From assembly GCA_028527945.1 (NCBI GenBank), contig JAQQAK010000393.1:1-10850 (forward strand): a stretch of DNA of 10,850 bases, written 5' to 3'. Shown here in pieces: positions 1 through 5,973 of the stretch. This stretch comes from Spirochaetaceae bacterium (GTDB taxonomy: Bacteria > Spirochaetota > Spirochaetia > UBA9216). The notes beneath the pieces were generated by a model that saw only the letters and a list, made by a program, of their open reading frames with translations, made no database searches and had not been told where the DNA came from. Numbering within the stretch: position 1 is the first letter of the stretch; each line of letters opens with the position of its first letter. A program made the translations under genes and the position numbers.

Positions 1-1169
1 TCTGGTATGCTTTCAAGTCTTACCAGGAAACAGTTGAAGGTTTAACTCAAAAATTTAATGAAACAAAAGGAAAAGAACTTGGTATTCATGTTACACCTCA
101 ATATCAGGATGATTACGATGATCTTCATCAAAAATACCAGGCAGCATGTATAGCAGGAACTGCTCCAGATATTCTTGATTATGAAAATAGTTCTACTAGA
201 CTTTTTGCAGAAAGTGATCTTTTACTTTGTCTTGATAAGTTTGTAAAAAAAGATAAAGACATAGATATAGAAGATTTTATTCCCGGCTTAATGGAAAATG
301 CCTACGCAAACGACAAGCTATATGCTTTACCCTACATGCGAAGTACTCCTATCCTTTATATTAATGAGGATATTTTAAATCAAACGAGTGTAAAACCTGA
401 AAATATTACTGACTGGAATACGCTAAAAAACGCGCTATATGAAGTAAAAGATAAAACTGGCAAATATGGTATGACCTTTCAAGTAAATGATTGGTATCTT
501 GAAGCATTCATGCTTGAAGAAGGTTCTTCTATGTTAAATAAAGAAGAAACAAAGACTAATGTTAATTCTCAAGCTATGAAAGATATTCTTAAAGATCTTA
601 TTGAACTTAAAAATAATGGAATTATAAAAGTTAATGGAGCGGCAGAAGCTGATAAACAGACAACTGATGTTCTCAATGGAGCAGCATGTATGTGGTTTCA
701 CTCTACAGGAGCTTTAATTCCATATCAGCAGGCTGTTAACAGTGTTGGAATGACAATGAAAGTTGTTCCACTTCCAAAGAGAAAGGTATACGCTGTTCCG
801 ACAGGAGGCTGTAATATAGCAATCAGTTCCAAGGTTTCTAAAAACCATCAGGAAGCAGCGTATCAATTTATTAAATGGATGACAGAAACAGAACAATGTG
901 CTGTTTCAAGTAAGGGAACAGGTTACCTTCCGGCAAGAACCAGTACAATTAAAAGTAGTTCAATGTTAGAATACTATAAAGAACATCCTAACTACACCGC
1001 CGGAGTAAAAGAGTTGGAATATTCATCTGGAAGGCCTATGAACCCGGGATACCCTGAAGCGTGTAAAGCTCTTACAGATGCTGTTGAAGCAATATTAATC
1101 AGCGGAGAACCTGTTGAAACAACATTAAAAACAGCAGAAATAAAGATAAACTCACTTTTAAACGAATAA
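1..1169 (+). CDS. ABC transporter substrate-binding protein, family 1 (sugar type), 5' partial
   Basis: The frame is open from base 3 to the TAA at 1167-1169, giving 388 visible residues. The signal peptide and lipoprotein cysteine should lie left of the window. The ATG at 291 is internal, because homologous sequence continues upstream of it. Family landmarks are visible: GTAPDIL followed by a leucine-rich LLLCLDKF stretch, YALPYMRSTPILYINEDIL (the usual 'yalP..t..lyYN' segment), and near the C-terminus VPTGGCNIAISS then AAYQFIKWMT and GYLPAR. Such proteins capture a sugar or similar solute in the periplasm and deliver it to two membrane permeases and an ATPase. No permease gene follows: transcription ends at a hairpin 45 bp downstream, so transporter partners must be upstream or elsewhere. 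The family call is secure; the substrate cannot be read from the sequence. Confidence 0.93.
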   Translation, partial: WYAFKSYQETVEGLTQKFNETKGKELGIHVTPQYQDDYDDLHQKYQAACIAGTAPDILDYENSSTRLFAESDLLLCLDKFVKKDKDIDIEDFIPGLMENAYANDKLYALPYMRSTPILYINEDILNQTSVKPENITDWNTLKNALYEVKDKTGKYGMTFQVNDWYLEAFMLEEGSSMLNKEETKTNVNSQAMKDILKDLIELKNNGIIKVNGAAEADKQTTDVLNGAACMWFHSTGALIPYQQAVNSVGMTMKVVPLPKRKVYAVPTGGCNIAISSKVSKNHQEAAYQFIKWMTETEQCAVSSKGTGYLPARTSTIKSSSMLEYYKEHPNYTAGVKELEYSSGRPMNPGYPEACKALTDAVEAILISGEPVETTLKTAEIKINSLLNE

Positions 1170-1213
1170 ACAACCCCAGAGTAAAACTCGGTGTATTAAA
1201 TCATCACTATGAA

Positions 1214-1256
1214 AAAAAAGGATTGTTACAATAGCTTTTGGTAACAATCCTTTTTT
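1214..1256. terminator. Bidirectional rho-independent terminator
   Basis: A perfect 10-bp stem, GGATTGTTAC (1220-1229) with GTAACAATCC (1241-1250), closes an 11-nt loop. It is flanked by an A-run (1212-1219) and a T-run (1251-1256), so each strand reads stem then U-tract. It ends the plus-strand binding-protein gene and the convergent esterase gene, whose stop codon is at 1258-1260. Confidence 0.93.
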
Positions 1257-1257
1257 A

Positions 1258-1914
1258 TTATAAGTTCATTTTTTTTATTTTTACAGAAATAGCTTCACCC
1301 AGAGCCTTATGCCCCTCAATTGTAAGATGTACGCCATCCGCATCACCAACCTGCGCATAAAGAGCAGCATCTAAAAAGTCACAATCATATTCCTTTGCTT
1401 TCTGCTCAAATTCAGCGGACAAGCCTTCTGAAACAGCAACTGGATCATGACCATCTATATTTTGAAATTCCCGCAGATCAAAAGGCTGAGTCTCAGGGTA
1501 AACATTTTTTACAACTGCAGGACTTATTACCAAAATAGATGGTGAAAGACCGCTAAATCCAGAATCTGAGGCCTGTATAGTTTCAATAAGACGCCCTAAT
1601 CCTTTTCCAATAGACATAGATGTATTGTGAAAATAATTTTTTGAGTCATTAGTTCCAAGCATTAAAACTACCAGATTTAACGGCATGTGACTTAGAAGAC
1701 AATATGGAAGTGCTTTAAAACCATTTTTACATGGATCAAAAGGATCTTCAAAAACAGTTGTTCTCCCATTTAGTCCTTCTGGAATAATATTAAATCCGTC
1801 CCCTAACATATTCTGTAAAACAGTAGTCCATCTTTTATTATAGGGAAACCGGCTGCAATTTTCGCCATTAAAACCCCAAGTATTTGAATCACCAAAACAT
1901 AGTATATTTTTCAT
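1258..1914 (-). CDS. SGNH/GDSL-family hydrolase (arylesterase / lysophospholipase L1-like)
   Basis: This 218-residue protein has all four SGNH blocks: GDSNTWG with nucleophile Ser10, the block II Gly in GLNG (about 50), GTND (87-90) with oxyanion Asn89, and DGVH (193-196) giving catalytic Asp193 and His196. The GDSNTWG form and the length match the small cytoplasmic arylesterase/acyltransferase branch. No signal peptide is seen, so it probably acts in the cytoplasm on small acyl or acetyl esters; the substrate is unknown. The start is fixed because the catalytic block begins only seven residues in. There is no Shine-Dalgarno sequence, and an extended -10 box lies directly upstream, suggesting a leaderless message. 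The gene is monocistronic, bounded by terminators on both sides. Confidence 0.92.
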   Translation of the reverse strand: MKNILCFGDSNTWGFNGENCSRFPYNKRWTTVLQNMLGDGFNIIPEGLNGRTTVFEDPFDPCKNGFKALPYCLLSHMPLNLVVLMLGTNDSKNYFHNTSMSIGKGLGRLIETIQASDSGFSGLSPSILVISPAVVKNVYPETQPFDLREFQNIDGHDPVAVSEGLSAEFEQKAKEYDCDFLDAALYAQVGDADGVHLTIEGHKALGEAISVKIKKMNL

Positions 1915-1920
1915 GAAAGA

Positions 1921-1929
1921 ATTATAGCA
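1921..1929 (-). promoter_or_regulatory. Extended -10 promoter of the SGNH hydrolase (leaderless start)
   Basis: On the minus strand the sequence reads TGCTATAAT, a perfect extended -10 (TGnTATAAT), then six bases TCTTTC, then ATG. Normal sigma-70 spacing puts +1 on or next to the A of the start codon. No good -35 is seen, as is usual for extended -10 promoters. Confidence 0.72.
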
Positions 1930-2034
1930 TAAAAAAGAATTCTGAGTTACAGGTATAGATTTTATATAATAATCTTTTTTAAAACTTATGTGACTTTATC
2001 GAAAATTAGATGAAGTTTTCTATATGCTATACAA

Positions 2035-2065
2035 AAACACCCCTGAAAAAATTACAGGGGTGTTT
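2035..2065 (-). terminator. Rho-independent terminator of the BlaI/M56-M23/hydrolase operon
   Basis: Perfect 11-bp stem AAACACCCCTG / CAGGGGTGTTT with a 9-nt loop, followed on the minus strand by further T residues. It lies 30 bp past the stop of the last gene of the operon. Confidence 0.9.
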
Positions 2066-2095
2066 CCATTTTACACTTAAATAGTATAGAGATTA

Positions 2096-3136
2096 TTAAT
2101 CACTAAAATTATTTTGTGTCTCGTTTAAGACATTAATAACTTCAGACTGAAACTTTTCTGGCTCTTCGACATTAAGCATATGAGCCGAATTCTCAAACCA
2201 AACTATCTTTTTCACGGGAGCATCCACAGTTTCACAATATTTTACAACAAGCTCAGGCGCACAAGCCACAACATGGTCATTTCTTCCTTCAAAAAAATAA
2301 AGGGGTACAGTCGTCTGAGTCATGTCAGAAGGAGTTCCAAAGGTAGAAGGATTCTTTCCAACATTAATCATTGAAAATCGTCTTCCCTTATCAAGCAAAT
2401 CAAGATATCCATCAAAATAATAGGGAGAACCCATAAGTAGAGAATTCAGATCCAAAGACAATCGATGATGCCCACCATATTTCTTTACAATATCAAAATA
2501 CGGAAAATGATCTTTCTCTATCCGGGCAAGAGCTTCCTGGTCTCCCGCGTCAACCAGTGTCTTATGCAGCCATTCATATATGACAGGAACTGATTCACGA
2601 TAGCTAATAACCTGTCCTATTCCAATATAAGCAGAAAAAAGATCAGGATAATTATCAACAAGATACATTCCTAAAACACTGCCAAAAGAATGTCCAATAA
2701 GATAAATCTTTTTTTTATTGTATTTGTCCAAAAGATAATGAATAAGGTTAACCGCGTCTTCAGCTATCTGCCCCTCTGAAACCAATTCAGGGTTTGTATC
2801 ATCATGGAGAGACAGTGCCGCTCCACGCATATCCCAATTTACAAAGATAAAATTATCTTTAATTCTGTCTGAATACAAATAAGCATACATCATAGCTGAA
2901 GAACCTGGTCCGCCATGCAAATAAAGTAAAATAGGATTATCTTCTACATTATTAGACTGAATCAGAACACGCTGTTTACTACCGTTAATATCAAGATCAA
3001 AAAATTCTTCAACCTGATTATTCTTAGGCGTCACATTATTCTCATTACTATTTTCTGTCAGCTCTTTTTTGGTATGAGTACAACTATTTGTAAAAATAAT
3101 TGATAACAGAATTAAAACATAAAAAATATTCTTCAT
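2096..3136 (-). CDS. Lipoprotein alpha/beta hydrolase, proline-iminopeptidase (S33)-like
   Basis: The protein has 346 residues from the ATG at 3136. An N-terminal hydrophobic segment (about 4-15) ends in TNSC with Cys19, a relaxed spirochaete-type lipobox, so it is probably a membrane-anchored periplasmic or surface lipoprotein. Alpha/beta-hydrolase motifs are complete: HGGPG (74-78, oxyanion region typical of S33), GHSFG with nucleophile Ser150, Asp287 in GRND, and His319 in SAHM. The usual DQRGxGxS segment is altered to DMRGAALS. The start was chosen because GGAG lies 7 nt upstream; a TTG at 3160 would extend the frame by eight residues and overlap the preceding gene. It is the last gene of the BlaI/M56-M23 operon, 16 bp after the protease gene, so it is the likely effector of that circuit. 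An aminopeptidase or esterase acting on peptides or cell-wall fragments is plausible; the substrate is not shown. Confidence 0.88.
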   Translation of the reverse strand: MKNIFYVLILLSIIFTNSCTHTKKELTENSNENNVTPKNNQVEEFFDLDINGSKQRVLIQSNNVEDNPILLYLHGGPGSSAMMYAYLYSDRIKDNFIFVNWDMRGAALSLHDDTNPELVSEGQIAEDAVNLIHYLLDKYNKKKIYLIGHSFGSVLGMYLVDNYPDLFSAYIGIGQVISYRESVPVIYEWLHKTLVDAGDQEALARIEKDHFPYFDIVKKYGGHHRLSLDLNSLLMGSPYYFDGYLDLLDKGRRFSMINVGKNPSTFGTPSDMTQTTVPLYFFEGRNDHVVACAPELVVKYCETVDAPVKKIVWFENSAHMLNVEEPEKFQSEVINVLNETQNNFSD

Positions 3137-3143
3137 TAGTTTT

Positions 3144-3147
3144 CTCC
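3144..3147 (-). promoter_or_regulatory. Ribosome binding site deciding the hydrolase start
   Basis: The minus strand reads GGAG, seven bases, then ATG at 3136-3134. The site sits in the 16-bp gap after the stop codon of the protease gene (3153-3155). It favours the 3136 start over the upstream in-frame TTG at 3160. Confidence 0.75.
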
Positions 3148-3152
3148 AATAT

Positions 3153-4508
3153 TTATTCAAATTTTATTAATTCCGCAGGATCTACAGGTTTATTACTTTT
3201 GCGAATTTCAAAATGTAGATGCGCCCCAGTTGTTTGTCCTGTATTTCCTCCAGTACCAATTTTATTTCCTTTAATAATTTTTGAATTTACTTTTACAGAC
3301 GTCTCATCAAGATGAGCGTATACAGTTTGAAATTCATCTTCATGCTGAAGAACTATATATTTACCCATTTTTTCATCAAGGTCGACCATTGTTACTGTAC
3401 CTGTATCAGCAGCAAAAACAGGTGTTCCAACCGGAGCAGCAAGGTCTATTCCTTCATGTTTAAACTTCTTTTTTGTTATGGGATGTATCTTTGTACCAAA
3501 GTCGAGAGTAATTCTTCCGGTTGGAAGTGGATTTATCATTGCTTTAGAATCAGAAAAGCCGACGCCAAAGGCTGTAGAAGAAAAATTAATCAGGAAAACA
3601 AGAACAGTCATCAGTAGCAGAAAATTCTGTCCTATTTTTAGTTTTCTACAAGCTTTTTTCTGAAAAAGTCTTTCTATACGCGATTTTAATCTATTCTTTT
3701 TAGAAGCAGCCAAAGAAGGTAACTGGTATTCATATCTCTTATTTAATCCAGCAAAAAATAAAATTGTTTCTCCAAACTCAACAGGCGGTATATCTAATTT
3801 GCTAATAGCAAGCAGATCTGTTTCGGTCTCTTCTCTGGAAAAAATTTCCTTAATGACGTAATTAACAAATGGAGAAAAAAAGAAAAATGATTTTATAATC
3901 TGCAACAATAGAAATTTTGCAAAATCATGTTTTCTAATGTGCATAAGCTCATGCGCCAAAATTATTTTCTTTCTTGATATTTCCAAATCCAGAACTGAAA
4001 CCGGAATAACAACAACCCAATTTCTGTCCCACCATAAAACAGGGGACATGATTTGATCAGAAACCCTTATCAAGATTTTTTTATTCAGCCCAATAATCTC
4101 TGAAAGCTCATCTTTTATATTCAAAACTACACTATCATTACAAAATGACGCTCTCTTTATTTGCCTGTTTATTTTTAAAAGATTTCTAAAAATAATTAGT
4201 AAAAATATAAAAAAGACAGAAAGCCATATAGCAAAAATGATATTAGAATTCTGTTCTGTATTTACAATAACTTCGGAATCAAAACCATCTATACCAAAGC
4301 CATATGTGGTATTATCTACTTCAAAACTTCTTTGAAGTAATCTTATCTTTGTTGAAAAAAATCCCCATGGAAACATATATTTTACAAGAAACAAATAAAG
4401 TATTATAAGCTGAAATTTGTTTGAGAAAAGTCTGCTTTTAGAAAGGAAAAAAATTAAAACAAAAAAGATTATTGAAATTTTAAAATGAGTTACCAGATAA
4501 GTAATCAT
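3153..4508 (-). CDS. M56 (BlaR1/MecR1-like) membrane metalloprotease fused to an M23/LytM endopeptidase domain
   Basis: A 451-residue polytopic protein. Hydrophobic segments lie near residues 9-24, 32-51, 91-111, about 199-220 and 296-313. The M56 zinc site is HELMH (186-190), with Glu227 in the downstream ExxxD (Glu227, Asp231) as likely third ligand. After the last membrane segment comes a full M23 domain (about 328-449): HEGID (His351, Asp355), YAHL (His399) and GAHLHFE (His430, His432), which covers all metal and catalytic residues. By BlaR1 topology the M23 part faces the periplasm. In BlaR1 the C-terminal sensor is penicillin-binding; here a peptidoglycan-hydrolase fold replaces it, so the ligand may be peptidoglycan or muropeptides (inference). 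The start ATG overlaps the BlaI-like stop as ATGA, with GGAG 8 nt upstream, so translation is probably coupled. M56-M23 fusions occur elsewhere, but their signal is poorly defined. Confidence 0.92.
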   Translation of the reverse strand: MITYLVTHFKISIIFFVLIFFLSKSRLFSNKFQLIILYLFLVKYMFPWGFFSTKIRLLQRSFEVDNTTYGFGIDGFDSEVIVNTEQNSNIIFAIWLSVFFIFLLIIFRNLLKINRQIKRASFCNDSVVLNIKDELSEIIGLNKKILIRVSDQIMSPVLWWDRNWVVVIPVSVLDLEISRKKIILAHELMHIRKHDFAKFLLLQIIKSFFFFSPFVNYVIKEIFSREETETDLLAISKLDIPPVEFGETILFFAGLNKRYEYQLPSLAASKKNRLKSRIERLFQKKACRKLKIGQNFLLLMTVLVFLINFSSTAFGVGFSDSKAMINPLPTGRITLDFGTKIHPITKKKFKHEGIDLAAPVGTPVFAADTGTVTMVDLDEKMGKYIVLQHEDEFQTVYAHLDETSVKVNSKIIKGNKIGTGGNTGQTTGAHLHFEIRKSNKPVDPAELIKFE

Positions 4509-4879
4509 TCATTTGACTCCATAGATTTTAAATAATCTTTAAGTTCCTTAAGCTCATCATCTGACAAAGCATCACTTTTCACAAATAGAGGTAATAGTGA
4601 AAAAGCATCTCTTTCAAGAATTTTATCAGCGAACTGTGATATTTGAGAAGCAAAAGCATGTACCTTGGAAACTTTCGCAGAATAAATGTTTATTCCATGA
4701 AAAGAGTTCTTTAGCAAATACTCTTTCTTTACCATTCTTTCAATAACTGTACGCGTAGTAGAATATGCCCACCCCGTTTTTAGACTTATCTCTTCATGGA
4801 TCTCTTTACTAGATAACTGCCCATGCTTCCATAATATTTTTAAAATATCAAATTCTGTAGATATAAAATTATATTTCAT
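4505..4879 (-). CDS. BlaI/MecI/CopY-family transcriptional repressor
   Basis: The protein has 124 residues, the usual length for BlaI/MecI. An N-terminal winged helix (about 5-70) carries the family pattern: STEFDILKILWKHGQLSSKEI, then STTRTVIERMVKKEYL and INIYSAKVS. The C-terminal dimerisation helices (about 72-120) include FADKILE and LSDDELKELKDYL. In characterised systems a dimer blocks the promoter until the partner M56 protease triggers its cleavage; the partner is the next gene here, overlapping by 4 bp (ATGA). A GAGG-type Shine-Dalgarno precedes the ATG. The upstream region has alternating TGTAACA/TGTTATA half-sites over the likely promoter, implying autorepression of the whole operon. 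No beta-lactamase or mecA-like gene is in the window, so a bla/mec symbol is not justified. Confidence 0.92.
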   Translation of the reverse strand: MKYNFISTEFDILKILWKHGQLSSKEIHEEISLKTGWAYSTTRTVIERMVKKEYLLKNSFHGINIYSAKVSKVHAFASQISQFADKILERDAFSLLPLFVKSDALSDDELKELKDYLKSMESNE

Positions 4880-4892
4880 TGCCCCTCACTTT

Positions 4893-4919
4893 TGTAACAG
4901 TTGTGTTATATTTGTAACA
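4893..4919. promoter_or_regulatory. Candidate BlaI-type operator with three alternating half-sites
   Basis: Plus-strand half-sites are TGTAACA (4893-4899), TGTTATA (4904-4910) and TGTAACA (4913-4919). The first and second form a dyad with 4-bp spacing and one mismatch. The second and third form TGTTA-N6-TAACA. The outer copies are also direct repeats of TTTGTAACA, 20 bp apart. The core resembles the TACA/TGTA dyads of known BlaI/MecI operators. The array lies 14-40 bp upstream of the repressor start, where binding would block transcription. Confidence 0.68.
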
Positions 4920-4938
4920 TATTTACTATAAAAGTCAA
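4911..4938 (-). promoter_or_regulatory. Putative sigma-70 promoter of the BlaI/M56-M23/hydrolase operon
   Basis: Minus strand: -35 TTGACT (4938-4933), 16-bp spacer, -10 TACAAA (4916-4911). The -35 is strong and the -10 weak. The -10 falls inside the third operator half-site, which suits repression by the adjacent BlaI-like protein. Confidence 0.5.
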
Positions 4939-4952
4939 GAGCAATAAGACAT

Positions 4953-5004
4953 TATTTATTTGAAGGAAGGTTTAATACTCCGCGGAGTGCGGTGGGGCGG
5001 TTGA
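4953..5004. repeat. Dispersed GC-rich repeat, short copy
   Basis: TTATTTATT(T)G followed by GGAAGGTTTAATAC and TCCGC (from 4965), then a GC-rich stretch ending GGTTGATT. It matches the copy near 6917, with core GGAAGGTTTAATACYCCGC. It contains a perfect 12-bp palindrome, ACTCCGCGGAGT (4977-4988). Read on the minus strand one frame gives RGVLNLPSNK and a stop. The composition contrasts sharply with the AT-rich flanks. It lies just past the 3' end of the AraC-family gene. Confidence 0.7.
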
Positions 5005-5015
5005 TTTTATAGTAT

Positions 5016-5864
5016 TTAAAAATAGTCAGAAGGACATTTACCAGTTATTCTTCTAAAGGCCCGGGTAAAATTAAATGGATTCTCAAACCCCAGCTCATGA
5101 CTGACTTCTTTAACAGAAAGACCTCCATTAACAAGAAGATTCTCGGCTCTTTTTATCCTGTATTCCAAAAAAAGTCGACCTGGAGAATTATTTAAAAACT
5201 TTTGACACTTCAAAGATAAAGATCGCCTGGACATCCCCATATGCAAAGCTATTGAGTCAACAGATAAGGGCGTATCAAAATAATCAGAAAAAACACGATA
5301 TAGCGCCTCTTTAAACTGTTGCTGAAAATTATGAAGACCAAAAGTTCTGGAAAGAGATGATTCAGGCAGCTGCCTTACAATTCGCCAGAAAAATGCTTCT
5401 AAAAGAGCATCCTGCAAAGAACTTGAAAACCGTAATTTATCAGGTGAAAGTCGCGATTCTTCAATCATATCTTGAAAAAAAAGTTCTCCCTCCTTTAATT
5501 TATACAAACCCTTTTGTAAACAAGGAGTTAAAGACTGAGTAAAAAGTTCATCTTTTAAAGAAAAATGTAAAACATAATGAGATTGGCCTTTTTTGAGATG
5601 ATCCTGATGCATGTCTCCCGGCTTTATAATAAGGAACTCATTATTTTCTAATAGTAATTCAATATCATTCAAACAGCAGAGATATGGCCCCTTCTCTACC
5701 CAGATAACCTCATAATCAGTATGCCTGTGTATTGGGTACTCAAAGTCCTTTTCAACTGACATTCTATGAAAATCCTGAAAATGCGGGTGAATAGTGTTGA
5801 AGTTCTCTGTTCCCTCAATTCTACGAATATACTCTTTATGATAACAATCTTTATGAACAGTCAT
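5016..5864 (-). CDS. AraC-family transcriptional regulator with N-terminal cupin domain
   Basis: A 282-residue protein, the normal size for AraC regulators with a sensor domain. The N-terminal cupin (about 35-105) shows HRHTDYE (46-52) and KPGDMH (81-86), the usual ligand-pocket pattern. The C-terminal DNA-binding domain (about 188-282) has two helix-turn-helix units: around 200-221 (LSVDSIALHMGMSRRSLS) and 249-271 (LSVKEVSHELGFENPFNFTRAF), ending GKCPSDYF. It is divergent from the NAD-dependent epimerase gene with 109 bp between starts. Two perfect dyads lie over its own promoter, so it probably autoregulates and controls the epimerase. The ATG at 5864 has no Shine-Dalgarno but a TATAAT seven bases upstream. 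An internal ATG at 5762 (Met35) with AGGA 10 nt before it is an alternative start. The inducer is unknown; sugar-type ligands are common in this class. Confidence 0.92.
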   Translation of the reverse strand: MTVHKDCYHKEYIRRIEGTENFNTIHPHFQDFHRMSVEKDFEYPIHRHTDYEVIWVEKGPYLCCLNDIELLLENNEFLIIKPGDMHQDHLKKGQSHYVLHFSLKDELFTQSLTPCLQKGLYKLKEGELFFQDMIEESRLSPDKLRFSSSLQDALLEAFFWRIVRQLPESSLSRTFGLHNFQQQFKEALYRVFSDYFDTPLSVDSIALHMGMSRRSLSLKCQKFLNNSPGRLFLEYRIKRAENLLVNGGLSVKEVSHELGFENPFNFTRAFRRITGKCPSDYF

Positions 5865-5871
5865 TATACTA

Positions 5872-5905
5872 ATTATAAATCATTTTGCCCAAAATGATAG
5901 GGCAA
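5872..5905. promoter_or_regulatory. Divergent AraC/epimerase control region: -10 box and two overlapping dyads
   Basis: The minus-strand TATAAT at 5877-5872 serves the AraC gene. Next to it is a perfect inverted repeat, ATCATTTT-GCCC-AAAATGAT (5879-5898), overlapping a second one, TTGCCC-N9-GGGCAA (5885-5890 and 5900-5905). The dyads occupy the -10/-35 region of the regulator and lie 69 bp upstream of the epimerase ATG. That suits autorepression combined with control of the divergent gene. A possible plus-strand -10, TATAAC (5914-5919), lacks a clear -35, as is common for activated promoters. Confidence 0.62.
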
Positions 5906-5973
5906 TTACCTTTTATAACATAGAATAAGAAATCAACAAAGTTAATAATAGCTCTATATAACGGAGATTTTAG

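Noticed and set aside
291..1169. A separate 292-residue gene starting at the ATG at 291
   Set aside because: The frame is open back to base 3 and the upstream residues (including GTAPDIL) belong to the same binding-protein family, so this ATG is internal.
3100..3663. Several plus-strand open frames of 60-101 codons
   Set aside because: They lie antisense to the M56-M23 gene, have no family motifs or ribosome sites, and read as low-complexity translations of the real gene's complement.
2096..4879. A beta-lactam resistance (bla/mec) operon
   Set aside because: Only the repressor and M56 protease resemble bla/mec. The penicillin-binding sensor is replaced by M23, and the hydrolase has alpha/beta-hydrolase motifs, not beta-lactamase SxxK/SDN/KTG motifs.
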